Below, piece by piece: positions 8,118-17,107 of a stretch of DNA of 64,000 nt. The stretch covers positions 1-64,000 of the forward strand of contig JAJYRA010000072.1 in NCBI GenBank assembly GCA_021794355.1, in the 5' to 3' direction. Both the position numbers and the translations under genes were made by a program. How positions within the stretch are numbered: position 1 is the stretch's first letter; every line of letters begins with the position of its first letter. This DNA comes from Thermoplasmata archaeon (GTDB lineage Archaea > Thermoplasmatota > Thermoplasmata > Thermoplasmatales > Thermoplasmataceae). The notes beneath the pieces were generated by a model that did not search any database, was not told where the DNA came from, and saw only the letters and a program-made list of their open reading frames with translations.

Positions 8118-10106
8118 CTAAGGCATTTTCTTCCTAACATTCTCGAGAGTTCTCTCAATAAAGTCATCGACCTTCAAGTTCTGAATTTTATCGGTTCTGT
8201 CCCTCACTGAAACTTCTCCTCCTTCCTGTTCCCTCTGACCAATTATAAGAAAATAGAACGGTCTAAATCTCCTTCCAAGCTTAATTTTCTTGGAAACGCT
8301 CTCATTCCCACTATCAAGATAAACCCTGATATTTTTCTCCTTGAGCTTTTGGGTAATCTCCTGTGCGTAGGAATCCTGCTGATTCGAAAGAGGTATCACA
8401 TAGGCTTGGATTGGAGATAACCACAGGGGGAGTTTCCCATAGGAGTTCTCGAGAAGTATAACCAGGAATCTTTCTATGGATCCGTATATGGCCCTGTGCA
8501 ACATAACTGGAGTTTCCTTCTGGCTTTCTCTATTTATGAAATATAGGTTAAAGGCGATGGGCATGAAGAAGTCGATTTGGATTGTGGTTAACTGCCATGA
8601 TCTACCCAGTACATCCTTTATGTGAACATCTATCTTTGGTCCATAGAATGCAGCTTCACCAGGGTACTCTTCAAATTTTATTCCGGAAGAAATGAGTGCA
8701 CTCCTTAGCTGTTCAGTTGCATTGTCCCACAGGGAAAAATCAGGCTCAAGGTTATTTTTTGCGCATGACTGGCACTTAAGTTCATCCGATTCTGAACTCA
8801 TTCTTCTCGGTTCATTGAGGAAACCACAATCCCTGCATTTGTAAGATATGAGGTAATTTTCAGGCTTACTTTTGTCTATTACGGATAGATCATATCTAAC
8901 ATCTATGTTCTCAAAGAAGGTTTCAAAGGTTATCTTCATCATCTCCAGAACACTCCCTATCTCCCCCTCAATCTGATCTGTCCTCATGAACTCATGTCCA
9001 TCATCCACAGTGAATGTTCTTGGTCTTGTCAATCCCCCAACCTCACCGGATTTTTCATATCTATAAACAGTGCCAAACTCGCTAAACTTTACCGGCATAT
9101 CCCTGTATGAATGGGCTGAATTCTCGTATATGGTGATATGTCCTGGGCAGTTCATGGGCTTCAGTGCATAGGAATCTCCATCAGGAAGGGTAAAAAGGAA
9201 CATATCATCCTTATATTTGTAATAATGTCCAGATGTCTTCCACATGATATCCTTGAAGAGATGAGGTGTGGTAACCTCTTCCCATCCAAACTTTGTATTC
9301 ATTTCCCGCATGAAATTGATGAGTTCGCTTCTAATGATAGACCCTCTGGCAGTGTACATTGGAAGCCCTGGCGCCCTTTCGGAGTTGAAAACAAACAGGT
9401 CCATCTCTGCTCCTATTTTTCTGTGATCCCTCATGGCTGCTTCCTCCCTGTTTTTCAAAAAGGTTTTCAGCTCCTTTTCAGACGGGAATGCTGTCCCGTA
9501 TATTCTCACAAGCTTTTCCTCCTTTATATCTCCCTTATAGTTTGAGGAAGCCACATTGAGCAGCTTAAAAAATTTTATGTAAGATGTATCCGGAACGTGA
9601 GGTCCAGTGCAGAAGTCCACAAAGTTAGCCTGCCTGTATACTGTGGACTCTTTCTCCACATGTTCTCTGATCTTATCTATCTTGAACCTGTTATCCCTAA
9701 ACATCTTCTGTAATTCTTCCTTATTGTGAACTTCCCTTACAATGGGAACTTTTTTCTGTGAGAGTTCTCTCATTTTCCTTTCTATCCTTTCCAGATCATC
9801 TTGGTCAGGAGGATCCATTTTTATATCGTAATAGAAACCGTTTTCAACCACAGGTCCAGCATTTGGCTTTGCATCCGGATATATTTCCATTACTGCATGG
9901 GCCAGTAAATGGGCAGCAGAATGCCTTAAAATGTTAACGCCTTCTCTGTCCTTAAGAAAAACAGGTTCCACGGACGCAGTCTCTTCACTTATTTCATCGA
10001 GGTCATGCAAAACACCTGAAACTTTCACTGCAATAACATCCCTCTGGGAAGCGAAGAGCTTTCCATATTTCTCACCTTTTTCAACTGAAGGCTGCGTCTC
10101 TGACAT
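8118..10106 (-). CDS. thrS: Threonyl-tRNA synthetase, bacterial architecture
   Basis: Charges tRNA-Thr with threonine. The editing domain is the bacterial/eukaryal type: RHSAAHLLAH (H62, H66) with FCTGPH (166-171), instead of the DTD-like domain of most euryarchaea. The class II core has MNCPGH (C320), DDGHEF (H371) and MLHRAIYGSIERF, supplying the catalytic zinc and motif 3; the anticodon domain follows. Residues 424-448 add a four-Cys zinc-ribbon-like insert (CRDC ... CQSC) absent from the E. coli enzyme. A TATA-like CATAAAAATTTATT lies about 25-35 bp upstream. It is convergent with etfA. Confidence 0.95.
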   Translation of the reverse strand: MSETQPSVEKGEKYGKLFASQRDVIAVKVSGVLHDLDEISEETASVEPVFLKDREGVNILRHSAAHLLAHAVMEIYPDAKPNAGPVVENGFYYDIKMDPPDQDDLERIERKMRELSQKKVPIVREVHNKEELQKMFRDNRFKIDKIREHVEKESTVYRQANFVDFCTGPHVPDTSYIKFFKLLNVASSNYKGDIKEEKLVRIYGTAFPSEKELKTFLKNREEAAMRDHRKIGAEMDLFVFNSERAPGLPMYTARGSIIRSELINFMREMNTKFGWEEVTTPHLFKDIMWKTSGHYYKYKDDMFLFTLPDGDSYALKPMNCPGHITIYENSAHSYRDMPVKFSEFGTVYRYEKSGEVGGLTRPRTFTVDDGHEFMRTDQIEGEIGSVLEMMKITFETFFENIDVRYDLSVIDKSKPENYLISYKCRDCGFLNEPRRMSSESDELKCQSCAKNNLEPDFSLWDNATEQLRSALISSGIKFEEYPGEAAFYGPKIDVHIKDVLGRSWQLTTIQIDFFMPIAFNLYFINRESQKETPVMLHRAIYGSIERFLVILLENSYGKLPLWLSPIQAYVIPLSNQQDSYAQEITQKLKEKNIRVYLDSGNESVSKKIKLGRRFRPFYFLIIGQREQEGGEVSVRDRTDKIQNLKVDDFIERTLENVRKKMP

Positions 10107-10193
10107 CGGGCTAACATCATTAACTACAATAAATTTTTATGCCTCAGGAAAGGCAATTTTTGGTTTACACATTTTAATTTGTTGAGGTAGGAT

Positions 10194-12572
10194 TCAATTG
10201 TTATACTTTCCCCTGAGAGACTCGAAGATTCCTAACTTTTCCATGCCCTTTCTTATACCAAGATCATACTTGTCATTTTTAATTTCATCCACCACTGACC
10301 GAATTTGTTCCGTTCTTCCTTCCCCAACATAGGGAAGAACGGTGGCAAGGAAGTTGGAAGCATTTCTTCCTCCAGGGGATATGTCCATGAGTCTTTTCAC
10401 AATGTCCTTTAATTTTGAGAAAGCCAGATCCCTATTTGCCCTGGACAGTCCAAGAGATGTGTAATACCTGCTTTCATCTTGTTTCTTTATTTTCCCCTCT
10501 GATATCATTGTGAATATTCTTTCCATGGATTCTTTTCCAGAAAGGTTCCCCATTGAGCTCAGGAGGGCGACCCTGTCATTATCGTTTTTTAAGGATTCAA
10601 ATTTCTTAATAACCCCATCTGTGTCAGAAACATAGTTTATATAAGAAAAGGCAACAGCACTTCTCATGTCCGGATCCTGTTTCTCAAGATCATCAAATTT
10701 TCCGGCAAGTTCTATCTCAATTTTTTTGTCTACTTCAGAAAGCCTTTTTTTCACTGTACCGTGCAGGATCTTGACATTGTCATCCTTCTCCTTCATTGCG
10801 TCAAGTTTTCTGTTCACTCCTTCGTGAAATGCTCTGAAAGCCTCCTCCACATTTCTGTTTTTCCACAGGATCCTGTGTAATTCTTCCAGATCGCTGGACA
10901 GTTGCATCAGATCATTTGGATCTTGAAGATTGTAAAAATTAGTAATGGTTTTCAGGTAAAAGTCAAGTTCTATCCTACCTGAAAGCAGGAATGCAAAGAG
11001 ATCACTGATCAATCCAAGAATATCGTATGAACTCATGTGACTGAGATTCTTTCCTAGGGATGAATAAAACTCCTTATCATAAAAAACTCTGTAAAAACCG
11101 GTTTCATCTGCGTTCAATTTTATGAAATCTCCCTTTTCCATATCCATGGTTTTCCCTTCCATGAGCATTGATTTGATCGATCTCCCCTTTACAGTCAGGG
11201 GCACTGGCCATATTTCTTCCGTTTTCTTTCCGTTGAGCATGAATCTTTCCTGTTCCACATAGGATTTAGCACCACTATTTACCTTTATAACCGGGTATCC
11301 CATTCTTCCTATCCATTCTTTCATAATGGTATCCACAGGTTTTCCTGAACTGACTGCAATGGCCCTCCACAGATCTTCTCCCTCAGCGTTATCATATGAG
11401 AACCGTTTAAGGTAGTTGTGCAGTCCTTTCCTGAAAGCATCCTCCCCTGCATAGGTTTCTATCATCCTCAGGATCATACCTCCTTTTCCATAGGTTATTT
11501 CTGTGGATCTTTCGCCCATTTTATCCATATCCTTTTCTGATGGAGCCACAGGATTGCTGCTTTCCAGCGAATCCACCAGAAACGCACCCCTTGAATCGGA
11601 AAGAAGCATGTCACCGGTTATATTCCACTGGGGAAAAAGATGTTCAATGGCCTTATTTGCCATGAAAGTGGCAAAGCTTTCATTGAGCCACAGATCGTTC
11701 CAGTACTTCATTGTCACAAGGTCTCCAAACCACATGTGTGCAATCTCATGGGCAATGACAGAAGCAACCCTCTTTCTCGATGAACCTCCCGAGCTCTCGT
11801 TGATAAGAAGGGCAGATTCCCGGAAAGTTATGGCACCCCAGTTTTCCATGGCCCCTGCGGCGAACTCTGGTACAGAGATGAGGTGCATCTTAGGAAGCAT
11901 GTATTCTATTCCCGTATATTCATTGAAGAAATCAACCACTTTTCCAGCAACATCCAAAGGAAATTCTGTTGTGTGCATGTTGTTTTCCAGCCCTGATAAA
12001 TATATGCCCAATTTACCATGTTTCCTTTCAATTGTTTTGAATTTCCCCACACCAATATAGAGAAGATAGGTTGGCATTCTGGGAGTCGTTTCAAAAACAA
12101 CCTTTTTTCTTCCGGATTCAACCTCTATCTTACTTATGGGCATATTCCCGATGGCATCCAGCCCTTCTGCTATCTTAAGGGTTATGTTGAATTGTGCTTT
12201 CAGGAGAGGTTCATCAAAGCATGGAAAAGCCCTTCTGGCTCCAATAGACTCAAACTGTGTGCTGACCATTTCTGAACCATCCTGTGCCCTTGCAAGATAC
12301 ATTCCGGTGAGAGCCTCTGGCACCTTACCGTTAAATTCAATTTCAAGAACACTGTTTTGCATGAGTTTTCCCCTCAGGATCTTTTCATCTTCCTTCTTGC
12401 CATCTTCCATTCCAATGGGATTTCCGTTGAGAACAATTTTGATGAATTCGTGGTTCAGGGTGTTTATTTTGAAGGTTTCTTCATCTCCATCCAGAACTAT
12501 TTTTTCCTTCCCATTATAATTCTTTGTCTTTTCGTCATAATCCAGCTCAATATCATATCTCACAATTCTCAT
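10194..12572 (-). CDS. Tricorn protease-interacting factor F2/F3-type M1 aminopeptidase
   Basis: Zinc aminopeptidase that, in Thermoplasma, trims peptides released by the proteasome and tricorn to free amino acids. M1 hallmarks: the exopeptidase motif GAMEN (240-244), the zinc motif HEIAH (275-279) and the third zinc ligand E298 in NESF, followed by an ERAP1-like C-terminal helical domain. 792 aa, matching the roughly 780-aa length of Thermoplasma F2 and F3. The two factors cannot be told apart by eye. It is divergent from the 122-aa gene at 12651 over a short shared promoter region. Confidence 0.93.
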   Translation of the reverse strand: MRIVRYDIELDYDEKTKNYNGKEKIVLDGDEETFKINTLNHEFIKIVLNGNPIGMEDGKKEDEKILRGKLMQNSVLEIEFNGKVPEALTGMYLARAQDGSEMVSTQFESIGARRAFPCFDEPLLKAQFNITLKIAEGLDAIGNMPISKIEVESGRKKVVFETTPRMPTYLLYIGVGKFKTIERKHGKLGIYLSGLENNMHTTEFPLDVAGKVVDFFNEYTGIEYMLPKMHLISVPEFAAGAMENWGAITFRESALLINESSGGSSRKRVASVIAHEIAHMWFGDLVTMKYWNDLWLNESFATFMANKAIEHLFPQWNITGDMLLSDSRGAFLVDSLESSNPVAPSEKDMDKMGERSTEITYGKGGMILRMIETYAGEDAFRKGLHNYLKRFSYDNAEGEDLWRAIAVSSGKPVDTIMKEWIGRMGYPVIKVNSGAKSYVEQERFMLNGKKTEEIWPVPLTVKGRSIKSMLMEGKTMDMEKGDFIKLNADETGFYRVFYDKEFYSSLGKNLSHMSSYDILGLISDLFAFLLSGRIELDFYLKTITNFYNLQDPNDLMQLSSDLEELHRILWKNRNVEEAFRAFHEGVNRKLDAMKEKDDNVKILHGTVKKRLSEVDKKIEIELAGKFDDLEKQDPDMRSAVAFSYINYVSDTDGVIKKFESLKNDNDRVALLSSMGNLSGKESMERIFTMISEGKIKKQDESRYYTSLGLSRANRDLAFSKLKDIVKRLMDISPGGRNASNFLATVLPYVGEGRTEQIRSVVDEIKNDKYDLGIRKGMEKLGIFESLRGKYNN

Positions 12573-12620
12573 ATTTTCTTCATGTTGTTATGATGCATAA
12601 AAATTAGGTACCGGGAAGCC

Positions 12621-12630
12621 TTTTTAAATA
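12621..12630 (+). promoter_or_regulatory. TATA box of the 122-aa gene
   Basis: TTTTTAAATA centred about 25 bp upstream of the TTG at 12651, in the 78-bp divergent spacer between the aminopeptidase and the small gene. The spacing suggests a leaderless or very short-leader transcript. Confidence 0.5.
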
Positions 12631-12650
12631 CGCATTGTACAAAATTCTCT

Positions 12651-13019
12651 TTGAATGAAAGATGTTCAGATAAAATGAGGGAAAAATGCCTCAGATATAA
12701 TGTTATGCCTTATAAAACGGATAAAGCATTCTTCTATGGTGATAATATGGATGAAGACTATTTGAAATGGCTTGATTGGGAACCTGGTATTTTAAGATCG
12801 ATTTACGAACTTGGCACAACCGGCTACATTGATAAGGAAAATATGAAAAAACACCTCAAGGGCGATCCAGTTGAAGTTACAGATTATTTGGTGGAAGTGA
12901 ATATTGCAGAATATGACGATGAGGATAAGTTAATTCTATCAACCTTTGGAAGAGAAATCTTCAGGAAACTGGAAGAGATAAATTATATTTTTTCAAAATA
13001 CCTGGAATTGGGAAAATAG
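12651..13019 (+). CDS. Conserved-looking hypothetical protein, 122 aa
   Basis: No family recognised. The product is acidic and soluble with no signal or TM segment; a helical C-terminus (FGREIFRKLEEINYIFSKYLEL) resembles the tail of small winged-helix proteins. Segments such as ELGTTGYIDKENMKKHLKGD could be a helix-turn-helix, but this is weak. The start is either TTG 12651, at the expected transcription start, or ATG 12675 (MREKCLRY), which would give a 24-nt leader. It stands alone, 20 bp before the DUF302 gene region. Confidence 0.6.
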   Translation: MNERCSDKMREKCLRYNVMPYKTDKAFFYGDNMDEDYLKWLDWEPGILRSIYELGTTGYIDKENMKKHLKGDPVEVTDYLVEVNIAEYDDEDKLILSTFGREIFRKLEEINYIFSKYLELGK

Positions 13020-13139
13020 AAATTTTTAATTTCATTTAATTTGTTTCCAAAATATTACTATCCTTTCATGGCACGATCTTATTTTATTTATCAAATGAAA
13101 CGGGACGGATATTTATTAAGAATGAAGCGTTTTAAGAAT

Positions 13140-13535
13140 ATGGTAGATATTGAAGATGAACCGGTTTATAGGATCACATCAAAATTTGGCTTTGAAAAAA
13201 CGTTCGAAATATTAAAGAATGAACTAAAAGAAAAAGGATTCAAGATTTTCTGTGAAATTGATCATGAATCTGCGGCAAAGGATTCAGGAACGGAAATGTT
13301 CCCTGCAAAAGTTATACTATTTGGTAAACCGGAGGGCGGCACTCAACTCATGAACGCGGAACCTGAGATTGCCTTAGATCTTCCCGCACGAATGCTTATT
13401 TATTACACGGGGGAAACCGAAGTCGTCTTTAAAAAGTTGGAAAATATAGTTAAAGAACACAATCTTCTGAATTTTCAGGAAACGGCAAAAAAATTTGATT
13501 TAAATGTAAATAACATTCTTAATTCCGTTGGATAA
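13140..13535 (+). CDS. DUF302-family protein
   Basis: The segment from YRITSKFGFEKTFEILKNEL through EIALDLPARMLIYYTG matches the DUF302 fold, a small alpha/beta domain of unknown function found in bacteria and archaea. The ORF extends upstream to 13041, but the ATG at 13140 lies about 27 bp after an ATATTTATT box (13109-13117) and gives a family-sized protein of 131 aa. This fits a leaderless message. DUF302 proteins often occur near redox or sulfur genes elsewhere, but nothing here indicates a partner. Confidence 0.7.
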   Translation: MVDIEDEPVYRITSKFGFEKTFEILKNELKEKGFKIFCEIDHESAAKDSGTEMFPAKVILFGKPEGGTQLMNAEPEIALDLPARMLIYYTGETEVVFKKLENIVKEHNLLNFQETAKKFDLNVNNILNSVG

Positions 13536-13561
13536 AACATAATGTGTTAAGAAAATTATTA

Positions 13562-14344
13562 TTAGGCACAGGCTATGTTTGAACCACCTATGGTGTACAG
13601 AAGGGTATTTTCTGCACTCTGTATTTCAGGATAGTTATTCAAATGTGTATATACAGTGAGAGAAGAAACATTTTTGCTTAACGATGGGTACATGAACCAG
13701 AAATGGACAAAAGTGCCGTCTGGACCGGTTACTATAAGCATTGTAACCAGGTGTCCTGTCATAGCCGACCAGGTACCAGTCCTGTTTTTGATAGTTTTGT
13801 TTTCCACCCCTACCTGTGTCTCCCATGTTTTTGCGATCTGATAAACAGTGGCTGGGAGGTTTCCTTTGAGTAGGGAAAGGCCATAATTTACCCTGTTGCT
13901 GGAGTTCATTGTGTGGTTGTAAACCGTCCCCGTCATCGTTTGATTATACAAATATAACGAGGTAAATGTGAAAGGTACACCCGCATATTGGAAAGAGATG
14001 TTCTCCCCATAATTACTGGTTCCATTGAGAAACAGAAGCCCTGGAGTACCTGCTATGGACTTATGTAGTTCAACATCAGAACTAACATTCTTTGTTGAAT
14101 TGAGGAGGCTGTATAGTACCCATGAATTATCGGCACCAATGGGGCATCCATACCACGAAATGAAATATATGTGATCCTGACCATTACTCAGCAAATCACC
14201 ATTTGATACTTTGATATATTTTGAAAGAATTATTTCCTGTTTTGGCTTTTCAAGGTTTGGAACCACAACAAAGGCTGATAATATGACAACTATTACCACA
14301 ACTATTGAGACTATTGCATATAATTCCTTTTTTGTGAACGTCAT
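13562..14344 (-). CDS. DUF929-like membrane-anchored extracytoplasmic protein
   Basis: 260 aa with one N-terminal membrane anchor (AIVSIVVVIVVILSAFVVV, about residues 10-28) and an outward-facing domain rich in Asn-X-Ser/Thr sites. The block IYFISWYGCPIGADNSWVLY is typical of the archaeal DUF929 family, where the Cys sits in a thioredoxin-like position. Function is unknown; a role in extracytoplasmic thiol chemistry is only a guess. Convergent with the DUF302 gene. Confidence 0.65.
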   Translation of the reverse strand: MTFTKKELYAIVSIVVVIVVILSAFVVVPNLEKPKQEIILSKYIKVSNGDLLSNGQDHIYFISWYGCPIGADNSWVLYSLLNSTKNVSSDVELHKSIAGTPGLLFLNGTSNYGENISFQYAGVPFTFTSLYLYNQTMTGTVYNHTMNSSNRVNYGLSLLKGNLPATVYQIAKTWETQVGVENKTIKNRTGTWSAMTGHLVTMLIVTGPDGTFVHFWFMYPSLSKNVSSLTVYTHLNNYPEIQSAENTLLYTIGGSNIACA

Positions 14345-14736
14345 TAGTTCCGGATATCACCGGTGCACTATTTAAATGTTAATAATGAGGTAATTGATGT
14401 ACTTACACCCTCAACATTTAGTTACTGGAGAGTCTAAGAAATTACGCTCAGAACCGAATATAAGGGTTGAACACTCCTGAAGCACTAAAGATTTAACTAT
14501 ATAAAATTGATGGGTCTTTCAATTGGGCATATTTTCATAAGTATTTCCTACTAACCGATTTTCATAAATACTAGAAATTATCTATTAAAGTCAGATGGTG
14601 ATTAATCTCAAGCAATGTCCTTTAAAAATATTAGCATATCTTTATATAAATAGAATGTATGCAAGAAAATGGAAAGGGAATACCCTGAGGTATTTTCTAT
14701 CATAAATAGCCATAAGCATATGAGTTGGGGTAGAGA
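14345..14736. promoter_or_regulatory. Intergenic region upstream of the three-gene paralogue cluster
   Basis: 392 bp without a supported gene. A strong TATA-like CTTTATATAAAT lies near 14640-14651, about 90 bp before the ATG at 14737, implying a leader of about 60 nt. A 29-codon ORF (14668-14757) runs through that leader and overlaps the gene start in another frame; it may be chance. The left part serves the minus-strand DUF929 gene (CTATTTAAAT near 14368). Confidence 0.4.
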
Positions 14737-15696
14737 ATGGACGCTTTGGATAATTTAAATTGGAAAGTTACCCTTTCAGTCAGACCAAAGGGCGGGATAG
14801 CAGAAAAAACGGAAAGGTTTGGCATAGAGTCTGAGTTAGGATTGCAATTTGGGGAAGAACAGACAGATATCAATTATTTCATTAAGAAAAGAGAAGAAAT
14901 GCAGAGGGACCTGATTATATTCATAAACGAATCAAAGGCATTGGAAGCCAATGGCATATATAGAATCAGGGCCGTAGCCAAACCAAATTTTCTTCTAACG
15001 GAAATAGCGAAGGAACTTCTCAGGATACCTTCAGTAGTATTGTCATCATTCATGGTATCAAGAGGTGAATATAACATGGAATTGATATTTCACGATTCAG
15101 AAATAGCAGCGGTATCCAATACACTCATAAAAAAATTAGAAAGTAAAACTGGAGGCAGTGCCAGTAAGGTTGGTATAAAATATATGGGTCCCAGTGGGGG
15201 ATACAGAAATTGCATCAGGGAAATTTCGAAAAGAACCGAGCTTTCTCTTGTAGTCACGGAAGCAAACCCTCCAGAAGAAGAATTGATTCAGGAAAGAAAT
15301 CCAGTCGGTAATGAATGGATTCGTATGGAAAAAACTCCATCTGGGAATGGAAAAATATATGGGATATACTTTACGACCCGCGAAATTTCTCATAAGACTG
15401 TCCAAAAAATAGGAAATGGTATATATTTTGCCCAAACGCCAAATCCTCTGATGGAATATGTAGATAGTTTGATTGCTTCAAAGAGGATTCCGGCCATAGG
15501 ACGCGTGGACCTGCTTACGGGAAATAGATTTAATATCCTAACTGCTGTGCCTAAAATATTTACCAATGAATATATAGACATACTGAGAAAAACTAACCTA
15601 TCCTTTCCTGAATGGAATCTGAAAATAGTAAGAGTCCAAACCATTGGAGACTGGATATATACGGAAAAATTGGTTCCAGACTCTGGGGCACTATAA
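14737..15696 (+). CDS. Unrecognised ~320-aa paralogue family, copy 1
   Basis: Family not recognised. 319 aa, soluble, no TM. It shares with the next two genes an N-terminal LDxLxWKxxxSV block, a central GPSGGY motif (IKYMGPSGGYRNCIREISKR) and a C-terminal RVQTIGDWI motif. The first half resembles two repeats of a ferredoxin-like alpha/beta unit, as in the sensor part of Bat-type HTH regulators, but no helix-turn-helix is present. The gene has its own TATA box. It could be a ligand sensor that lost its DNA-binding domain; this is inference only. Confidence 0.75.
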   Translation: MDALDNLNWKVTLSVRPKGGIAEKTERFGIESELGLQFGEEQTDINYFIKKREEMQRDLIIFINESKALEANGIYRIRAVAKPNFLLTEIAKELLRIPSVVLSSFMVSRGEYNMELIFHDSEIAAVSNTLIKKLESKTGGSASKVGIKYMGPSGGYRNCIREISKRTELSLVVTEANPPEEELIQERNPVGNEWIRMEKTPSGNGKIYGIYFTTREISHKTVQKIGNGIYFAQTPNPLMEYVDSLIASKRIPAIGRVDLLTGNRFNILTAVPKIFTNEYIDILRKTNLSFPEWNLKIVRVQTIGDWIYTEKLVPDSGAL

Positions 15697-15924
15697 TAAT
15701 ACAAAGTACGGGACTGAACGCATGAATTTAAGTTTCCTTGAAAGATTTGCAACAAAAAAATTTTATCTGTTATATTTATATAAAATTATTCTAACATCAA
15801 GACGTTTTGTTTACATATCTAAGAAAAATGTACCAAATATTTTTTATAAATAAAGGAAATAGGATCTCAGTATATCAATAAGCAATTCTAAAGAGTGCGT
15901 TTTAATGAGTTTAGGAGGAAAACA

Positions 15925-16884
15925 ATGGACGAAAACGGGTTTGGCCAGAGGCTATTAAGAAATCTGGACGGACTCAACTGGAAGTTGATCATTTCTATAG
16001 AACCGGAAACAGAGGTTTCCATTGCTTCCATACGGTACGGCCTCAATTCTGAAATAGGTCTTTACCTCGATCGAAATCCAGCCGAGATTAATCTCTATTT
16101 TAAGAATGATCCTAACAATATGGATAGGAATCTCTCCTTATTTATCTCCAGGTCAAGGGGAAAGTTGGAAGGAGATGTCTGGAGAATTCAGAGAAAGGTT
16201 TCAAAAGCCACTCCCTTTATAGAGAAGTTAAAGGAACTCCTTGGGATAACTTCCTGTGTGCTCACGTCAACATGGCTAAAAAACGGCAAATATTATTCTG
16301 AATTCATTTTTAATTATTCAGAAATGGAAAAAGTTTCTGATATTATACTTGATTTTAATGAAGAATCTTTGATGTTTTCCGTTGAGTTCATGGGTCCAAG
16401 CGATGGTTATGAAAAAATACTGAGAAAAATAAACGAAAGAAATCCTCTTAGCGTGATTCAAATGGTTTTAAAAAACGTTAAAGAACGCGAAAATGAAAGT
16501 AGTTTAAAATCAATGGGTGACCACTGGATAAGAGTTTTAAAAAAACCCATTGAAACAGGAAATCTTGATGCGGTTTATTTTCTGGATGGTACACCGGCGC
16601 ACGATAAAAATGTAAAGGAAATTAAAAAGAATAGGATATACTATGCAAGAGCACATACAAATTACATATTGGCAGTCAACAGAGAAATACATAAAAGAAG
16701 ATTGGTTACACTTGGGAGAATTCAGGTATTTGATAATAAATACCTGAGGCCTTATCTCATAGTGCCAGAAATTTTCGTTCAGAGTATAACCGAACTGCTT
16801 CTGGAAGTTGCCGCACAATTTACTGATTGGAGTTCTACGTTTGAGAGAATACAAACTCTGGAAGAATGGTTGGAAAGGTCATAA
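15925..16884 (+). CDS. Unrecognised ~320-aa paralogue family, copy 2
   Basis: 319 aa from the ATG at 15925, chosen because AGGAGG (15913-15918) sits 6 nt upstream; the ORF track start at 15895 adds an unlikely decapeptide. Shared motifs: LDGLNWKLIISIEPE at the N-terminus, VEFMGPSDGYEKILRKINER in the middle and RIQTLEEWLE at the end. Separated from copy 1 by about 230 bp with its own TATA-like TTTATAAATAAA near 15842, so the copies seem to be separately transcribed. Confidence 0.75.
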   Translation: MDENGFGQRLLRNLDGLNWKLIISIEPETEVSIASIRYGLNSEIGLYLDRNPAEINLYFKNDPNNMDRNLSLFISRSRGKLEGDVWRIQRKVSKATPFIEKLKELLGITSCVLTSTWLKNGKYYSEFIFNYSEMEKVSDIILDFNEESLMFSVEFMGPSDGYEKILRKINERNPLSVIQMVLKNVKERENESSLKSMGDHWIRVLKKPIETGNLDAVYFLDGTPAHDKNVKEIKKNRIYYARAHTNYILAVNREIHKRRLVTLGRIQVFDNKYLRPYLIVPEIFVQSITELLLEVAAQFTDWSSTFERIQTLEEWLERS

Positions 16885-17107
16885 TTTTTGGAATAGAAGT
16901 AAAGCCAAACGAAAATCAAGTTAATGAAACAGGGAGAGACGACTTCTACCCAATCCAGGTTGAAATTTATCGTAATTCTTCAGAAAGGGAAGAGAGATGA
17001 GTGAAAATTTAATAGTTGTTAGAAATAGTCCAGAACGAGTTATGATTTAAACACCAAAAAATGTGAGGGTATTAAAATTAAAGTAACTCAAGGAGAGATA
17101 AAGGCGA

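Noticed and set aside
14668-14757. 29-codon ORF overlapping the start of family copy 1
   Set aside because: Out of frame with the gene, no Shine-Dalgarno, and no similar ORF before copies 2 and 3.
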